From assembly GCF_001678755.1 (NCBI RefSeq), contig NZ_LZDS01000003.1:1-64000 (forward strand): 64,000 bases of DNA, in the 5' to 3' direction. The notes under the pieces were generated by a model. It made no database searches. It was not told where the DNA came from and saw only the letters and a program-made list of their open reading frames with translations. Source of the DNA: Acinetobacter gandensis (GTDB lineage: Bacteria; Pseudomonadota; Gammaproteobacteria; Pseudomonadales; Moraxellaceae). The position numbers and the translations under genes were made by a program. Below are positions 35,841-44,962 of this stretch, one piece after another (position 1 is the first letter of the stretch; each line of letters starts with the position of its first letter).

Positions 35841-37100
35841 CTAAAACCCTAAGCTCAATTGTGGGCTAATTTGTTGAGTATATTTAGATTGACCACTTTG
35901 TAAAATTTGCTGTCGAATTTGATATGGCTGCTGCTCACGAATAAATTTTGGAGAATCTTCACAGCGAATAAAATGCTGTGCCCTGTTATAGGACACCCCC
36001 ATACGCTTTAACTGATCAATATGAATTTTACCAAAGCAACGTGCTTGAACAATTTTCTTAGCCGAACGCACACCAATACCCGGCACACGTAATATCATTT
36101 GATATTCAGCACGATTAATATCTACTGGAAATTGCTCAGGATGGCGCAGTGCCCAACCAAGTTTTGGGTCAATATCTAATTCTAAATTAGGATGTTCTTC
36201 ATCAACCAATTCGTTAGCAGCAAAACCATAAAAGCGCATGAGCCAATCACTTTGATATAAGCGGTTCTCGCGTAACAAAGGTGGTGCGGAACCGACAGCA
36301 GGCAGTGCACGTTCATTTTCATTAATTGGAATATAGCCCGAGTAATACACCCGCTTCAGCTTAAACTCTTTGTAATGATGATCGGCCATCAATATGACAT
36401 CGCGGTCAGACTCTTGATGCGCCCCAACCACCATTTGTGTGGTCTGTCCAGCTGGAACAAACTTCGGTACTGAGCGAATTATTTTCCGTTCGTCTTTCAG
36501 CTCAATCAACCGATCTCGCACAATACCTAAATCTTTTTGCACTTCAGCATGGTTTTTTTCTGGAGCAAATTGTTGTAAACCGGCTTCAGTTGGCATTTCT
36601 AAGTTAATGCTCATACGGTCAACATATAAACCGGCTTCTGTAATAATTTCTTGTGAAGCACCCGGAATGGTTTTGAGGTGAATATAGCCATTAAAGTTTT
36701 CTTCTAAACGCAGCTTTTTCACCACTTGCAACATACGCTCCATGGTGTAATCCGCTGATTTAAAAATACCAGAGCTTAGAAATAGCCCTTCAATATAATT
36801 GCGGCGATAAAAGTTCATGGTGAGATCAACCACTTCTTGCACCGTAAACGCCGCACGTTTGACATCATTACTGCGCCGCGATACACAATAGGCACAATCA
36901 AAAATACACACATTAGAAAATAATATTTTAAGTAAGGATACGCAGCGACCATCTTCGGTATAACTGTGACAAATACCATTACCAGTATTACCTAAACCTT
37001 TGTCTTTATTTTGGCGTTTGCTACCACTTGAAGAACAAGAAACATCATATTTGGCAGCATCAGCTAAAATTTGCAGTTTTTCACGGATACGATCAGACAT
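35841..37100 (-). CDS. Radical-SAM putative DNA modification/repair protein (TIGR03916 type)
   Basis: Radical-SAM enzyme of about 419 residues. It opens with the family block EKLQILADAAKYDVSCSSSG, then the cluster motif CIFDCAYC (CxxxCxxC) near residue 77, and ends with a helix-hairpin-helix region (LRVPGIGVRSAKKIVQARCFG) typical of DNA-binding proteins. ATG 37100 gives the family N-terminus; the frame is open 24 codons further upstream. The partner is the DUF4130 protein directly downstream, and the two are almost certainly co-expressed. The substrate is not known. Confidence 0.88.
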   Translation of the reverse strand: MSDRIREKLQILADAAKYDVSCSSSGSKRQNKDKGLGNTGNGICHSYTEDGRCVSLLKILFSNVCIFDCAYCVSRRSNDVKRAAFTVQEVVDLTMNFYRRNYIEGLFLSSGIFKSADYTMERMLQVVKKLRLEENFNGYIHLKTIPGASQEIITEAGLYVDRMSINLEMPTEAGLQQFAPEKNHAEVQKDLGIVRDRLIELKDERKIIRSVPKFVPAGQTTQMVVGAHQESDRDVILMADHHYKEFKLKRVYYSGYIPINENERALPAVGSAPPLLRENRLYQSDWLMRFYGFAANELVDEEHPNLELDIDPKLGWALRHPEQFPVDINRAEYQMILRVPGIGVRSAKKIVQARCFGKIHIDQLKRMGVSYNRAQHFIRCEDSPKFIREQQPYQIRQQILQSGQSKYTQQISPQLSLGF

Positions 37101-37308
37101 GGGGAGAATACAATTGATTAAATACAATTCTATTTTAATATCTAGCTTTCTATTGAATATGTCATTCATCAACTCTACGACATGAGATGTCGCTGTATTT
37201 GTAAGTCGATCGCCGTTGAAAGACCATCATTTAAAAATGAAATAACGAATATTATTTGCTTAATTTTTTAAGCTTGGGCAAAGTAAATAAAGTGACTGGA
37301 GTATGCAC

Positions 37309-38352
37309 ATGACTTTACTAGAAAAACTTGGCATTAAGCACCCAATTTTACTTGCCCCAATGGCTGGTGTTTCCACACCTGAACTTGCAGCAGAAGTCTC
37401 TAACCAAGGTGGATTAGGTTCTCTTGGGTTAGGCGCAAGCAGTGTAGAGAATGCACGAAAACAAATTTTGCAAACTCAGGAACTCACGGATCAACCCTTT
37501 CAGGTCAATTTCTTTTGTCATGATAGTGTCGAGTTGGATGAACAAGTAGCGGCACAATGGATCTTACAATTCAATTCACTTTTCACTGAGTTTGATGCAG
37601 CAGCGCCTGAAGCATTAAATTGCATATATCCAAGTTTTAAAGACGATGACCACTTTTTAAATTTAGTCTTGGAAACACGTCCCAAAGCTGTCAGCTTTCA
37701 TTTTGGCATACCACACCCACATCAGATTCAAGCCCTAAAACAAGCTGGCATCGTTACAATGGTTTCAGCAACAAATTTGGCTGAAGCAAAACTGATTGAA
37801 GCTGCGGGCATTGATATTGTCATTGCTCAAGGGGTTGAAGCTGGCGGGCATCGCGGCATTTTCAATGAAAGCTTTGATAGCAGTGTAAAAACACGTGATT
37901 TAGTACAACTGTTAAAACAACATATACAGTGTCCAATCATTGCTGCTGGCGGCATTATGAATGGTCATCAAGCATATAACATCATGGAACTCGGCGCCGA
38001 TGCTGTTCAACTCGGTACAGCTTTTGTTCAATGTAAAACATCAAATGCGAATGAGGCTTATCGTAAAGCACTGTTTGATGCCCCGATTACACAAATTACA
38101 GCGAGCATTTCTGGACGACCAGCCCGTGGCATTATTAATAACTGGCATACAGATGTTGATACCCCTACGCGCCCAACAGTTCCACCTTATCCATATACAT
38201 ATGACTTAGGCAAACAGCTACATGCTGCTGCAAGCAAAAAAGGCATACAGGGTTATGGTGCTTTTTGGGCAGGAACAAATGTATCGCAAATCCGTGAATT
38301 AGAAGCGCCTGACTTAATTAATCAACTTGTTTTAGAAATGCGTTTTAATTAA
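37309..38352 (+). CDS. Nitronate monooxygenase family flavoprotein
   Basis: FMN TIM-barrel enzyme of about 347 residues that in this family oxidises alkyl nitronates. It has the N-terminal HPILLAPMAGVSTPELAAEV, the central GIDIVIAQGVEAGGHRG with the catalytic His, and the phosphate-binding AAGGIMNGHQAYNIMELGADAVQLGTAF. GGAG lies seven bases before ATG 37309; ATG 37303 is too close to it. The physiological substrate may be propionate-3-nitronate. Confidence 0.9.
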   Translation: MTLLEKLGIKHPILLAPMAGVSTPELAAEVSNQGGLGSLGLGASSVENARKQILQTQELTDQPFQVNFFCHDSVELDEQVAAQWILQFNSLFTEFDAAAPEALNCIYPSFKDDDHFLNLVLETRPKAVSFHFGIPHPHQIQALKQAGIVTMVSATNLAEAKLIEAAGIDIVIAQGVEAGGHRGIFNESFDSSVKTRDLVQLLKQHIQCPIIAAGGIMNGHQAYNIMELGADAVQLGTAFVQCKTSNANEAYRKALFDAPITQITASISGRPARGIINNWHTDVDTPTRPTVPPYPYTYDLGKQLHAAASKKGIQGYGAFWAGTNVSQIRELEAPDLINQLVLEMRFN

Positions 38353-38388
38353 AAGCCCAATTTAGCTTTTATACAACCATATAAATGC

Positions 38389-38420
38389 AAAAAGCCCTCA
38401 TCATTTTGAGGGCTTTTTGC
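38389..38420. terminator. Bidirectional terminator between NMO gene and dusB
   Basis: AAAAGCCCTCA/TGAGGGCTTTTT stem with a short loop between convergent genes. Confidence 0.9.
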
Positions 38421-38442
38421 ATCGTAAAATCACAAATTTCAT

Positions 38443-39489
38443 TTATTTAGTTTCAAGCAAATTCACTTGTTCAACTTGAACATCACTCATGATTTCACCA
38501 TGTTCTAACAAATTATTAAAATAGTTTTCGACCACTTTGTACTGATCCGTTGTAGATTCAACTTTATACATGTTTTGGCGGAATTCATTACTTGAACGTA
38601 AACCTTTGGTATACCAAGCAATATGTTTACGAGAAATACGGCAACCCGAATATTCACCATAAAACTCGTACAATTCAGATAAGTGCCCCAACAATACGTC
38701 GCGAACTTCTGTTATGGTCGGTGCAGCCAAATGCTCGCCCGTTGTTAAATAATGTGCAATTTCACGGAAAATCCAAGGTCGCCCCTGAGCAGCACGGCCA
38801 ATCATCACAGCATCCGCGCCTGTATAATCTAAAACGAACTTGGCTTTTTCAGGAGTATCAATATCTCCATTGGCAATAACGGGGATATTAATAAATGACT
38901 TTACGTCTTTAATTAAACTATAACGTGCAGTATTTAAATACATATCTTCACGTGTACGACCATGTAATGCCAAAGCTGCAATGCCCGCTTCTTCAGCACG
39001 TTTCGCCACACGCATAATATTTTCATGACCATTTAAATAGCCAAGACGAGTTTTTAAACTAACAGGAACATCTACGGCTGCCACAACTGTATCGAGTATA
39101 CGTGCAACGAGATCCTCATCTTTCAATAAAGCAGAACCAGCTAATTTATTACAGACTTTCTTCGCTGGGCAGCCCATATTGATATCAACAATTTGAGCAC
39201 CGTTCGCCACTTGATAACGTGCGGCTTCCGCTAATTCATGCGGATCTGAACCAGCAATTTGTGCAGAAATAGGTGCAATTTCTCCATCAAAATTAGCACG
39301 ATATAAGCTTTTTTTACTCATGCGTAGTGTTTTGTCTGCCGTCATCATTTCACTGACCGCATGACCTGCACCAAAATATTTACACAAGGTGCGAAATGGT
39401 CGATCGGTAACGCCTGCCATGGGAGCAACCCATAACTTTCTTTCGATTGGACGATCGAATAGTTCTTGAATGACGTTATGTTGACTCAA
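38443..39489 (-). CDS. dusB: tRNA-dihydrouridine synthase B
   Basis: FMN enzyme reducing uridine in the tRNA D-loop. Key motifs are LWVAPMAGVTDRPFR, DINMGCPAKKVCNK with the catalytic Cys, LKTRLGY, LALHGRTREDMY, and VIANGDIDTPE / DAVMIGRAAQGRPW for FMN binding. At 348 residues it is slightly longer than E. coli DusB (321). In many gammaproteobacteria dusB precedes fis; here no fis follows and the gene ends at a terminator. Confidence 0.92.
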   Translation of the reverse strand: MSQHNVIQELFDRPIERKLWVAPMAGVTDRPFRTLCKYFGAGHAVSEMMTADKTLRMSKKSLYRANFDGEIAPISAQIAGSDPHELAEAARYQVANGAQIVDINMGCPAKKVCNKLAGSALLKDEDLVARILDTVVAAVDVPVSLKTRLGYLNGHENIMRVAKRAEEAGIAALALHGRTREDMYLNTARYSLIKDVKSFINIPVIANGDIDTPEKAKFVLDYTGADAVMIGRAAQGRPWIFREIAHYLTTGEHLAAPTITEVRDVLLGHLSELYEFYGEYSGCRISRKHIAWYTKGLRSSNEFRQNMYKVESTTDQYKVVENYFNNLLEHGEIMSDVQVEQVNLLETK

Positions 39490-39675
39490 AGCTTAAACCT
39501 CGTAAATATCTCGTAGTTATGACTTCAATTAACCCTTCATATAAATAAAACCATGGGAACTGACTTAACGATAAGCAATTCCACATTACTAATTCATATC
39601 ATTGGGCTAAATTGCTAGAGCGCTTCATGCCCTTCATTAGGCTTAAGCAAAACTCTAGGCAAATTGAAAATAGGA

Positions 39676-39855
39676 GAGAAAAAATATGTCGCTAGTTTAG
39701 TGTCTTTAACACTAAATTTCCATGCATTTAGCTTTGTATCGGACTTGATCTTATTGAACTAAGCCGTTTATACCGCAAAACAAAATGATCAATATTTTCT
39801 TGATGAAAACTTTTATACTGAAGTCCTAAGCGGGATCTTCATAAAGTATTGGAAA
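39676..39855 (+). pseudogene. Degraded small secreted-protein gene
   Basis: AGGAG at 39672-39676 is followed by a frame without ATG that reads EKKYVASLVSLTLNFHAFSF, like a signal peptide whose start codon is lost. The coding-like sequence continues in another frame from 39747 (DLIELSRLYRKTK) and returns to the first from 39787 (DQYFLDENFYTEVLSGIF). The ATG that does follow the ribosome site (39686) ends after four codons. It looks like a short exported protein destroyed by two frameshifts and loss of its start. The evidence is coding-like sequence only; no family is recognised. Confidence 0.4.
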
Positions 39856-39867
39856 ATGATATTTAAC

Positions 39868-40248
39868 ATGCATATAAAATTATTGAGTTTAATCGTTGTG
39901 TCTTCTGCATTAGTTGCCTGCCAAAAACCGACTGAAGATGCAAATGCAGAATCAATAAGCCCAAACCAACAAAGCAGAAATGCCCAGTTAGACACACCTC
40001 AACAACGTTTTGCTCATGCGGATGAAAAAATCAGTTACTATCTGGATCAATTAGATTCAGCAAATACAACTTTAGATGTGAAACAACAAGTGTTATGTGT
40101 CGATTATCCGAATGAATATAAAAACAATTATATACCGGCCATGTTAGAAATTGCTCCACAGGAATACACAACTGAAAAAATGCTGAATGATTTACACATT
40201 TCACAAGATTATTATGCTGAGAAACTCTCCATCCAATGCCCAAAGTAA
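39868..40248 (+). CDS. Hypothetical lipoprotein
   Basis: About 126 residues with signal MHIKLLSLIVVSSALVAC and lipobox LVAC. The mature part is acidic and Gln/Asn-rich, with two cysteines (VLCVDYPNEY and the C-terminal QCPK). ATG 39856 is an alternative start. No family recognised. It follows a decayed small gene in the same direction. Confidence 0.7.
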   Translation: MHIKLLSLIVVSSALVACQKPTEDANAESISPNQQSRNAQLDTPQQRFAHADEKISYYLDQLDSANTTLDVKQQVLCVDYPNEYKNNYIPAMLEIAPQEYTTEKMLNDLHISQDYYAEKLSIQCPK

Positions 40249-40602
40249 TTGTTTTATGATTTCATCAATCGTTCATAATAAGCGTTTAAATTATGAATCA
40301 AGCGATTAAGTCACTCCGTCGCTGCAATAACAAAGTAAAATCCGCTACCCGATTTATTTTCGGGTTTTCTTTTTTCAAGACTGGTTCTAATTGGATCATA
40401 GCGATTACTGTTTTCATCAAGCAATACCCAATAAAAAAGCCATGTTCAATAAAAGTGATGCAGTTCTAATAATTTTAATTTTATGATAAATAAAGACTTT
40501 GAATGATACAGAGTTGCCACAGAAGGTATTAGTATAATTACACTTTTCTCATGATTTATTCATTAAATTACCACCTCCAATTAAATGAACGATGATGAAT
40601 TA
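40249..40602. other. Intergenic region with a terminator
   Basis: 354 bases. The only recognisable element is the hairpin at 40347-40376. The rest is AT-rich and shows no coding pattern. Confidence 0.4.
40347..40376 (+). terminator. Intrinsic terminator
   Basis: ACCCGA/TCGGGT stem with a short loop, then TTTCTTTTTT; about 100 bases after the lipoprotein stop. Confidence 0.75.
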
Positions 40603-40788
40603 ATGAAAACTTTAAACAAAGTACTTTTCGCTACTCTTATTTCTGCTGCTGCTGCAACTACATTCGCTGCTGAAGAACAAAAAGTTGAAGTTGCTGCAAC
40701 TGAATCTGCGGCATCTGAAGTTCAAACTGCTGAAACAACTCAAGAAGCAGTTGAAGTGAGTGCTGCATCTGAAGCAGCTGCAAAATAA
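40603..40788 (+). CDS. Small secreted Ala/Glu-rich protein
   Basis: 61 residues: signal peptide MKTLNKVLFATLISAAAATT with cleavage at FAA-EE, then a 35-residue acidic Ala/Glu/Thr tail (VEVAATESAASEVQTAETTQ). It resembles the Ala-rich lipoprotein at 31870 in composition but lacks a lipobox. ATG 40603 was chosen because it begins the signal peptide. Terminator directly after. Role unknown. Confidence 0.72.
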   Translation: MKTLNKVLFATLISAAAATTFAAEEQKVEVAATESAASEVQTAETTQEAVEVSAASEAAAK

Positions 40789-40800
40789 TCTATATTTTGC

Positions 40801-40834
40801 TAAAAGCCCACATTATAGTGGGCTTTTTTTGCTT
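40801..40834. terminator. Bidirectional terminator
   Basis: AAAAGCCCAC/GTGGGCTTTT stem between convergent small genes. Confidence 0.88.
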
Positions 40835-40837
40835 GAA

Positions 40838-41047
40838 TTATTTGATTTTCATCCGTTGAATTTGCCGCTCACGACGATATAAACCTAAAATCTCTTTACG
40901 TTGATGAATTTCATCTTCTGAGAAATTAAGTACATTCATCAGCTGTTCAAGTGGGATTGTCGAATTTTCAATTAAGTAACAATCCTGCTCTGTTGTCCAC
41001 TGCACATCAAGCTGGTTTTTCAATTTAGATCGTTCATATTTACGCAT
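40838..41047 (-). CDS. Small hypothetical protein, possibly nucleic-acid-binding
   Basis: 69 residues, highly charged. WTTEQDCYLIENSTIPLEQL, then an acidic helix and a very basic C-terminus (GLYRRERQIQRMKIK), are faintly like a Myb/SANT-type helix bundle. No firm family. Located just before a shared terminator. Confidence 0.55.
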   Translation of the reverse strand: MRKYERSKLKNQLDVQWTTEQDCYLIENSTIPLEQLMNVLNFSEDEIHQRKEILGLYRRERQIQRMKIK

Positions 41048-41083
41048 GAATGCATTATAACAAATGTGCGCGTAAATCAGACT

Positions 41084-41108
41084 GCAAAAAGCCCACCGAA
41101 GTGAGCTT
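41084..41108 (-). terminator. Intrinsic terminator
   Basis: On the minus strand AGCTCAC-TTCG-GTGGGCT then TTTTT, downstream of the small membrane protein gene. Confidence 0.75.
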
Positions 41109-41139
41109 ATATCTTAAGAAAACCGAGTAGCTGCAAAAA

Positions 41140-41322
41140 TTACAGATTTTCATCCTTTGTAATCATTACTGAGGTTAAAATAGGCACACCAAAACAAGGA
41201 AGTAGCAATAAAATCCAATATTCAACCATTGGTTTATCAAAACCTATGTTGATTATGAGTGCTCCAACAACCATCACCAAAGCAATACATGCAAAGAAAA
41301 TACTGAAAAACTTTGCTGGCAT
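41140..41322 (-). CDS. Small two-helix membrane protein
   Basis: 60 residues with two hydrophobic segments (FFSIFFACIALVMVVGALII and YWILLLLPCFGVPILTSVM) separated by a short charged turn. Ribosome site AAGGGG is present upstream. Own terminator downstream. Function unknown. Confidence 0.6.
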   Translation of the reverse strand: MPAKFFSIFFACIALVMVVGALIINIGFDKPMVEYWILLLLPCFGVPILTSVMITKDENL

Positions 41323-41599
41323 ATTTAATCCCCTTAAAAAATTATGGTTTTATTCAGTATATACCTTCAATTTTCATATTTTGAAAAAATCATAGATTGA
41401 ATTAATCATATAAGAATCTGAATTTGGTTATTATTTCCCATCATCAAATCCAATCACTTTGTTTTTACTCAAGTTATACGCGAAAATTATATTGACAGCA
41501 CCCAACGAGGCATATACATAATAATTCATCAACTTTGTCATGTGCATAGTATACTGCCCGTGCCTCTTTCCCCTTATGTGGCTGACTTTTTTGGAAGAT

Positions 41600-42805
41600 A
41601 TGAACAAAACCTTTTCTGCAACTTTTTGCTTTAAATCAATGTCTATACTGGCTTTATCTATAAGCTTAAGCGCTTGTGGAAATGGTTCATGGTGGTCGAA
41701 AGATGAACCGACCATGGAAGCTGAACAAATTAAAAAAGCCATTCCACCTCGTGTAAACGAGCGCCAATCATGGGCCAATGATATTTATGATATTAGTGAT
41801 CAGTTGGGTATTCCAACCACTAAAGAAAATGTCTGTACCATTGTTGCTGTAGTTGACCAAGAGTCAAACTTCGTGGCTGACCCGCATGTGCCGGGTTTAG
41901 GCGAAAAAGCAGTGAAAGAAGTTCAGGATCGACTTGAAGAAAAGTTTAAAGATAAACTCGGTGATGGTATTGGTGGTACGGTTGCTGGTTATTTCCAAGA
42001 TGTCCTTAAAAATCAGCCTAGCCCAGAAGATAACTATTTAAGTCAAATGCGTCGCGTGCAAACTGAACGTGAACTTGATGAGCTTTATCGTGAAATCTTC
42101 GATTACATGTCCAAACATTATCATGTCAGTGCGCTGACTGGTGCAGCTAAACTCGTTGGTCAAGATATTGGGGAAAAATTAAACCCTATTACTACCTTAG
42201 GTTCAATGCAAGTTCATATTGGTTATGCCAAAGATCATAAGCGTCAAGGTGGCAATATTGCAGAACTTCGTACTGACATGTATACCCAATATGGCGGGTT
42301 ATATTATGGTATACACCGCCTTATGATGTATCCGGCTGAATATGATAAGCCAATCTATCGCTTTGCTGACTATAACTCTGGCCGTTATTCAAGTCGTAAT
42401 GCCGCGTTCCAAAGTATGTTAAATGACTTAACACCTGCAGAGCTAAGCTTGGATGGTGACTTACTTTTGTATAGCAAAGACGGTTCACCTCGAGCAGCGA
42501 AAAGCCAATCTGAGACAGCACTCATTGCTGTATTTGCAGAAAATAATGTGATTGCCACACCACGTCAAATTCGTTCAGACTTGAAAAAAGAAAAGGATGA
42601 AAATTTTGAAGGTACACTCACATATAAAGCGGTAAAAAAACTTTATCAAGAAAAAACAGGTAAAGAACCCTTCTATGCAATGATGCCAGAAGTGGTCATT
42701 TCGGGACCTAAATTAAGCCGTGATTACAACACCAATTGGTTTGCAACTCGTGTCGATGGACGTTATCAAACATGCATGCGCCGCATCAAAAACCTAAAGC
42801 TCTAG
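41600..42805 (+). CDS. DUF1615 lipoprotein (lysozyme-like fold)
   Basis: About 401 residues from ATG 41600. The signal peptide has lipobox LSAC (SMSILALSISLSACGNG), followed by a large domain of the DUF1615 type: IVAVVDQESNFVADPHVPGLG, the LNPITTLGSMQVHIGYAKDH region, and YRFADYNSGRYSSRNAAFQ. The Gln-Glu-Ser and Gly-Ser-Met-Gln-Val arrangement is reminiscent of transglycosylase folds, so cell-wall action is possible. The frame opens 20 codons earlier without a ribosome site. Its last 34 bases overlap the next gene. Confidence 0.82.
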   Translation: MNKTFSATFCFKSMSILALSISLSACGNGSWWSKDEPTMEAEQIKKAIPPRVNERQSWANDIYDISDQLGIPTTKENVCTIVAVVDQESNFVADPHVPGLGEKAVKEVQDRLEEKFKDKLGDGIGGTVAGYFQDVLKNQPSPEDNYLSQMRRVQTERELDELYREIFDYMSKHYHVSALTGAAKLVGQDIGEKLNPITTLGSMQVHIGYAKDHKRQGGNIAELRTDMYTQYGGLYYGIHRLMMYPAEYDKPIYRFADYNSGRYSSRNAAFQSMLNDLTPAELSLDGDLLLYSKDGSPRAAKSQSETALIAVFAENNVIATPRQIRSDLKKEKDENFEGTLTYKAVKKLYQEKTGKEPFYAMMPEVVISGPKLSRDYNTNWFATRVDGRYQTCMRRIKNLKL

Positions 42806-43401
42806 CTCTCTTTGACTTTGATGGTACCCTGTGCAAAACCGACAGTTTTACAGGGTTCATCTTCCATTCTCTCTCTAAACGCCATATTGTGCGCCAAGGC
42901 ATCAAGCTCTTACCATGGATACAGGGTTATTACTTAAACCTTTATCCTGCGCACGCCATGCGTCCAAAACTTTATGCCGCAATGTTTAAGCAAGCGGATC
43001 AACAACATATTTTAAGCCAGGCTGAAGTCTATGCTGAAACGCTTATGTCTAAACTTAACCCCGAATTATATAAACAGCTTCAGCAACATCAACAACTCGG
43101 CCATGATGTCGCTTTAGTGTCTGCGTCTGTTGATTTATATTTAAAACCCATAGCAAAAAAACTCGGTGTGAAATTAATTTGTACGGAAACAGATAGCCAT
43201 GATCGTAAATTAACAGGTAAATATCACACACTGGACTGTAGTGGAGAGCAAAAGAAAATTCGTATATTGCAACATTTTAATGTGCAAGATTATGAGTGTA
43301 TTTATGCCTATGGCAATAGTGATGAAGACTTAGCGATGTTTGAATTAGCAACCCATTTTTTTATGAATGGCCATGATAATACTCTACCTGAACTCACCTA
43401 A
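42772..43401 (+). CDS. HAD-IB family phosphatase
   Basis: About 209 residues of the SerB-like HAD subfamily IB: motif I LALFDFDGTLCKTDSF, motif II LVSASVDLY, and motif III with YAYGNSDEDLAMFELA. A small helical cap lies between motifs I and II. ATG 42772 starts inside the end of the DUF1615 gene in another frame, so the two are translationally linked. The substrate could be a phospholipid head group, phosphoserine or another small phosphate. Confidence 0.87.
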   Translation: MHAPHQKPKALALFDFDGTLCKTDSFTGFIFHSLSKRHIVRQGIKLLPWIQGYYLNLYPAHAMRPKLYAAMFKQADQQHILSQAEVYAETLMSKLNPELYKQLQQHQQLGHDVALVSASVDLYLKPIAKKLGVKLICTETDSHDRKLTGKYHTLDCSGEQKKIRILQHFNVQDYECIYAYGNSDEDLAMFELATHFFMNGHDNTLPELT

Positions 43402-43577
43402 AACAGAGCATTCTACTTGGTTTTTTTAATTTGATTAAATAATCAACATTGTAAAATTAAGCTGTTCTAAACTATAAATAATTTCATACAATTAGCCTTT
43501 TCAATCATTCATATTCTGTGTTATTTTTCACAATAATTACAATTAATGCGGTACAACATTACAAGCCGGAATAGAAT

Positions 43578-43781
43578 ATGAATCAATTCAATCCACCAAA
43601 ATATGTAAAAGGCCTCAACATCAAATTCGGTGAGAATCCGTTTGTATTACTCGCACAGTTTGCCTTCTCTGCCACACGCCAGATGTGGAGTAAAGAAGAA
43701 ATTGAAGTGGTAATTCGCATGGCGAAAAATGGAAATTACATGAATTTGATCAAAATCCTTCGACTGCACATTAAAAAATAA
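43578..43781 (+). CDS. Small conserved hypothetical protein
   Basis: 67 residues, soluble and basic, starting MNQFNPPKYVKGLNIKFGEN, with a helical second half (WSKEEIEVVIRMAKNG). A purine-rich stretch (GGAATAGAAT) precedes the ATG and a terminator follows, which supports a real gene. No known domain. Confidence 0.6.
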   Translation: MNQFNPPKYVKGLNIKFGENPFVLLAQFAFSATRQMWSKEEIEVVIRMAKNGNYMNLIKILRLHIKK

Positions 43782-43807
43782 TGTTACTCAGCCAACGCCC
43801 TCCTCTT

Positions 43808-43846
43808 CATAAAAAAAGCCATGCAAATGCATGGCTTTTTTTATTC
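43808..43846. terminator. Bidirectional terminator
   Basis: AAAAAAAGCCATGCA/TGCATGGCTTTTTTT stem between convergent genes. Confidence 0.9.
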
Positions 43847-43855
43847 CAATTCATA

Positions 43856-44950
43856 TTATTTTTTAAACGGGAATGCATATTTCACAATACGTTTAATTAC
43901 GCTGCCATATTGTTTCACAAGGCTCGCGTTATTGTAGTTCAAACCATACTTTTCACATACAGCTTGCACTTTTGGTGCCATCTGACGGTAACGGCGTGCA
44001 GGAACATCAGGGTATAAATGGTGTTCAATCTGATGACTCAAATGCCCTGTTAGAATATGAAAAGCTTCAGAACCAGTCAGGTTTGAAGAACCACGAATTT
44101 GACGCATATACCAATGACCGCGGCTTTCATTTTCAAGTACTTTTTTTGGGAACACTTCAACATCTTTAGTGAAATGACCACAGAAAATGATACTGAATGT
44201 CCAAATATTACGTAAGCCATTTGCCACTAAATTACCGGTGAATACGGGTAATGCTGCAGGCCCAGCGATCAATGGAAAAAATACATAATCTTTAAACAGT
44301 TGTTTGCCAATTTTTGCTTGCATTGGCTTCCATTCTGCTTTGGTCTGTTCTTTAGTTTTACGGCCTTTGAAGTATTTACCCAATTCTAGGTTTTGAATCG
44401 CGACGCCCCATTGGAAAAGCAAGCAAAATGGAATGCTATAGATTGGCTGTAATAAATAGCCCGGCTTCCAACGCTGCTCAGGGAATAAACGAACCAGACC
44501 ATAACCAATATCATCATCCATCCCTTTAATATTGGTATAGGTATGATGCTTAAAGTTATGCGTTTGACGCCAGTTATCCGCTGTACCGACAATATCCCAT
44601 TCGTAAGTCTGGCCATTGAGCTTCGGATCATTCATCCAGTCATATTGACCGTGCATCACATTATGGCCAAGTTCCATATTTTCCATGATTTTGGCAAAAC
44701 CAAGTAAACCTGTACCGAGTACCCAAGCTGGTGGGAACCATCCTGCAAACAGTAATGCACGACCAGCCATAGACGAATAGCGAATCGTAGAATACACACG
44801 ACGAATATACTTCGCGTCTTTTTCACCTAAATCATCAAGTACTTCTTGCTTAATCGCATCCAACTCACGGGCAAGTTCATCGAGTTGAGTTTGAGTTAAT
44901 TCACGGTTTTTAGGATTTTTAAAATATTCAATTTTTACAGGCATGTTCAT
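43856..44950 (-). CDS. Membrane fatty-acid desaturase
   Basis: Integral membrane di-iron desaturase of 364 residues. The three histidine boxes are HNVMH (near 95), HNFKHH (near 130) and HQIEHH (near 305), the pattern of acyl-CoA or acyl-lipid desaturases. It needs an electron donor, and the ferredoxin-reductase fusion directly upstream in the same operon is the obvious one. The pair is equivalent to DesB-DesC of Pseudomonas, which introduces a delta-9 double bond. A FabR/DesT-type regulator is divergent from the pair. Confidence 0.9.
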   Translation of the reverse strand: MNMPVKIEYFKNPKNRELTQTQLDELARELDAIKQEVLDDLGEKDAKYIRRVYSTIRYSSMAGRALLFAGWFPPAWVLGTGLLGFAKIMENMELGHNVMHGQYDWMNDPKLNGQTYEWDIVGTADNWRQTHNFKHHTYTNIKGMDDDIGYGLVRLFPEQRWKPGYLLQPIYSIPFCLLFQWGVAIQNLELGKYFKGRKTKEQTKAEWKPMQAKIGKQLFKDYVFFPLIAGPAALPVFTGNLVANGLRNIWTFSIIFCGHFTKDVEVFPKKVLENESRGHWYMRQIRGSSNLTGSEAFHILTGHLSHQIEHHLYPDVPARRYRQMAPKVQAVCEKYGLNYNNASLVKQYGSVIKRIVKYAFPFKK

Positions 44951-44962
44951 AGTTTTACTACC

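Noticed and set aside
41431..41778. 115-residue minus-strand frame
   Set aside because: Most of it is antisense to the DUF1615 gene. Only its last 32 residues lie outside and have no ribosome site.
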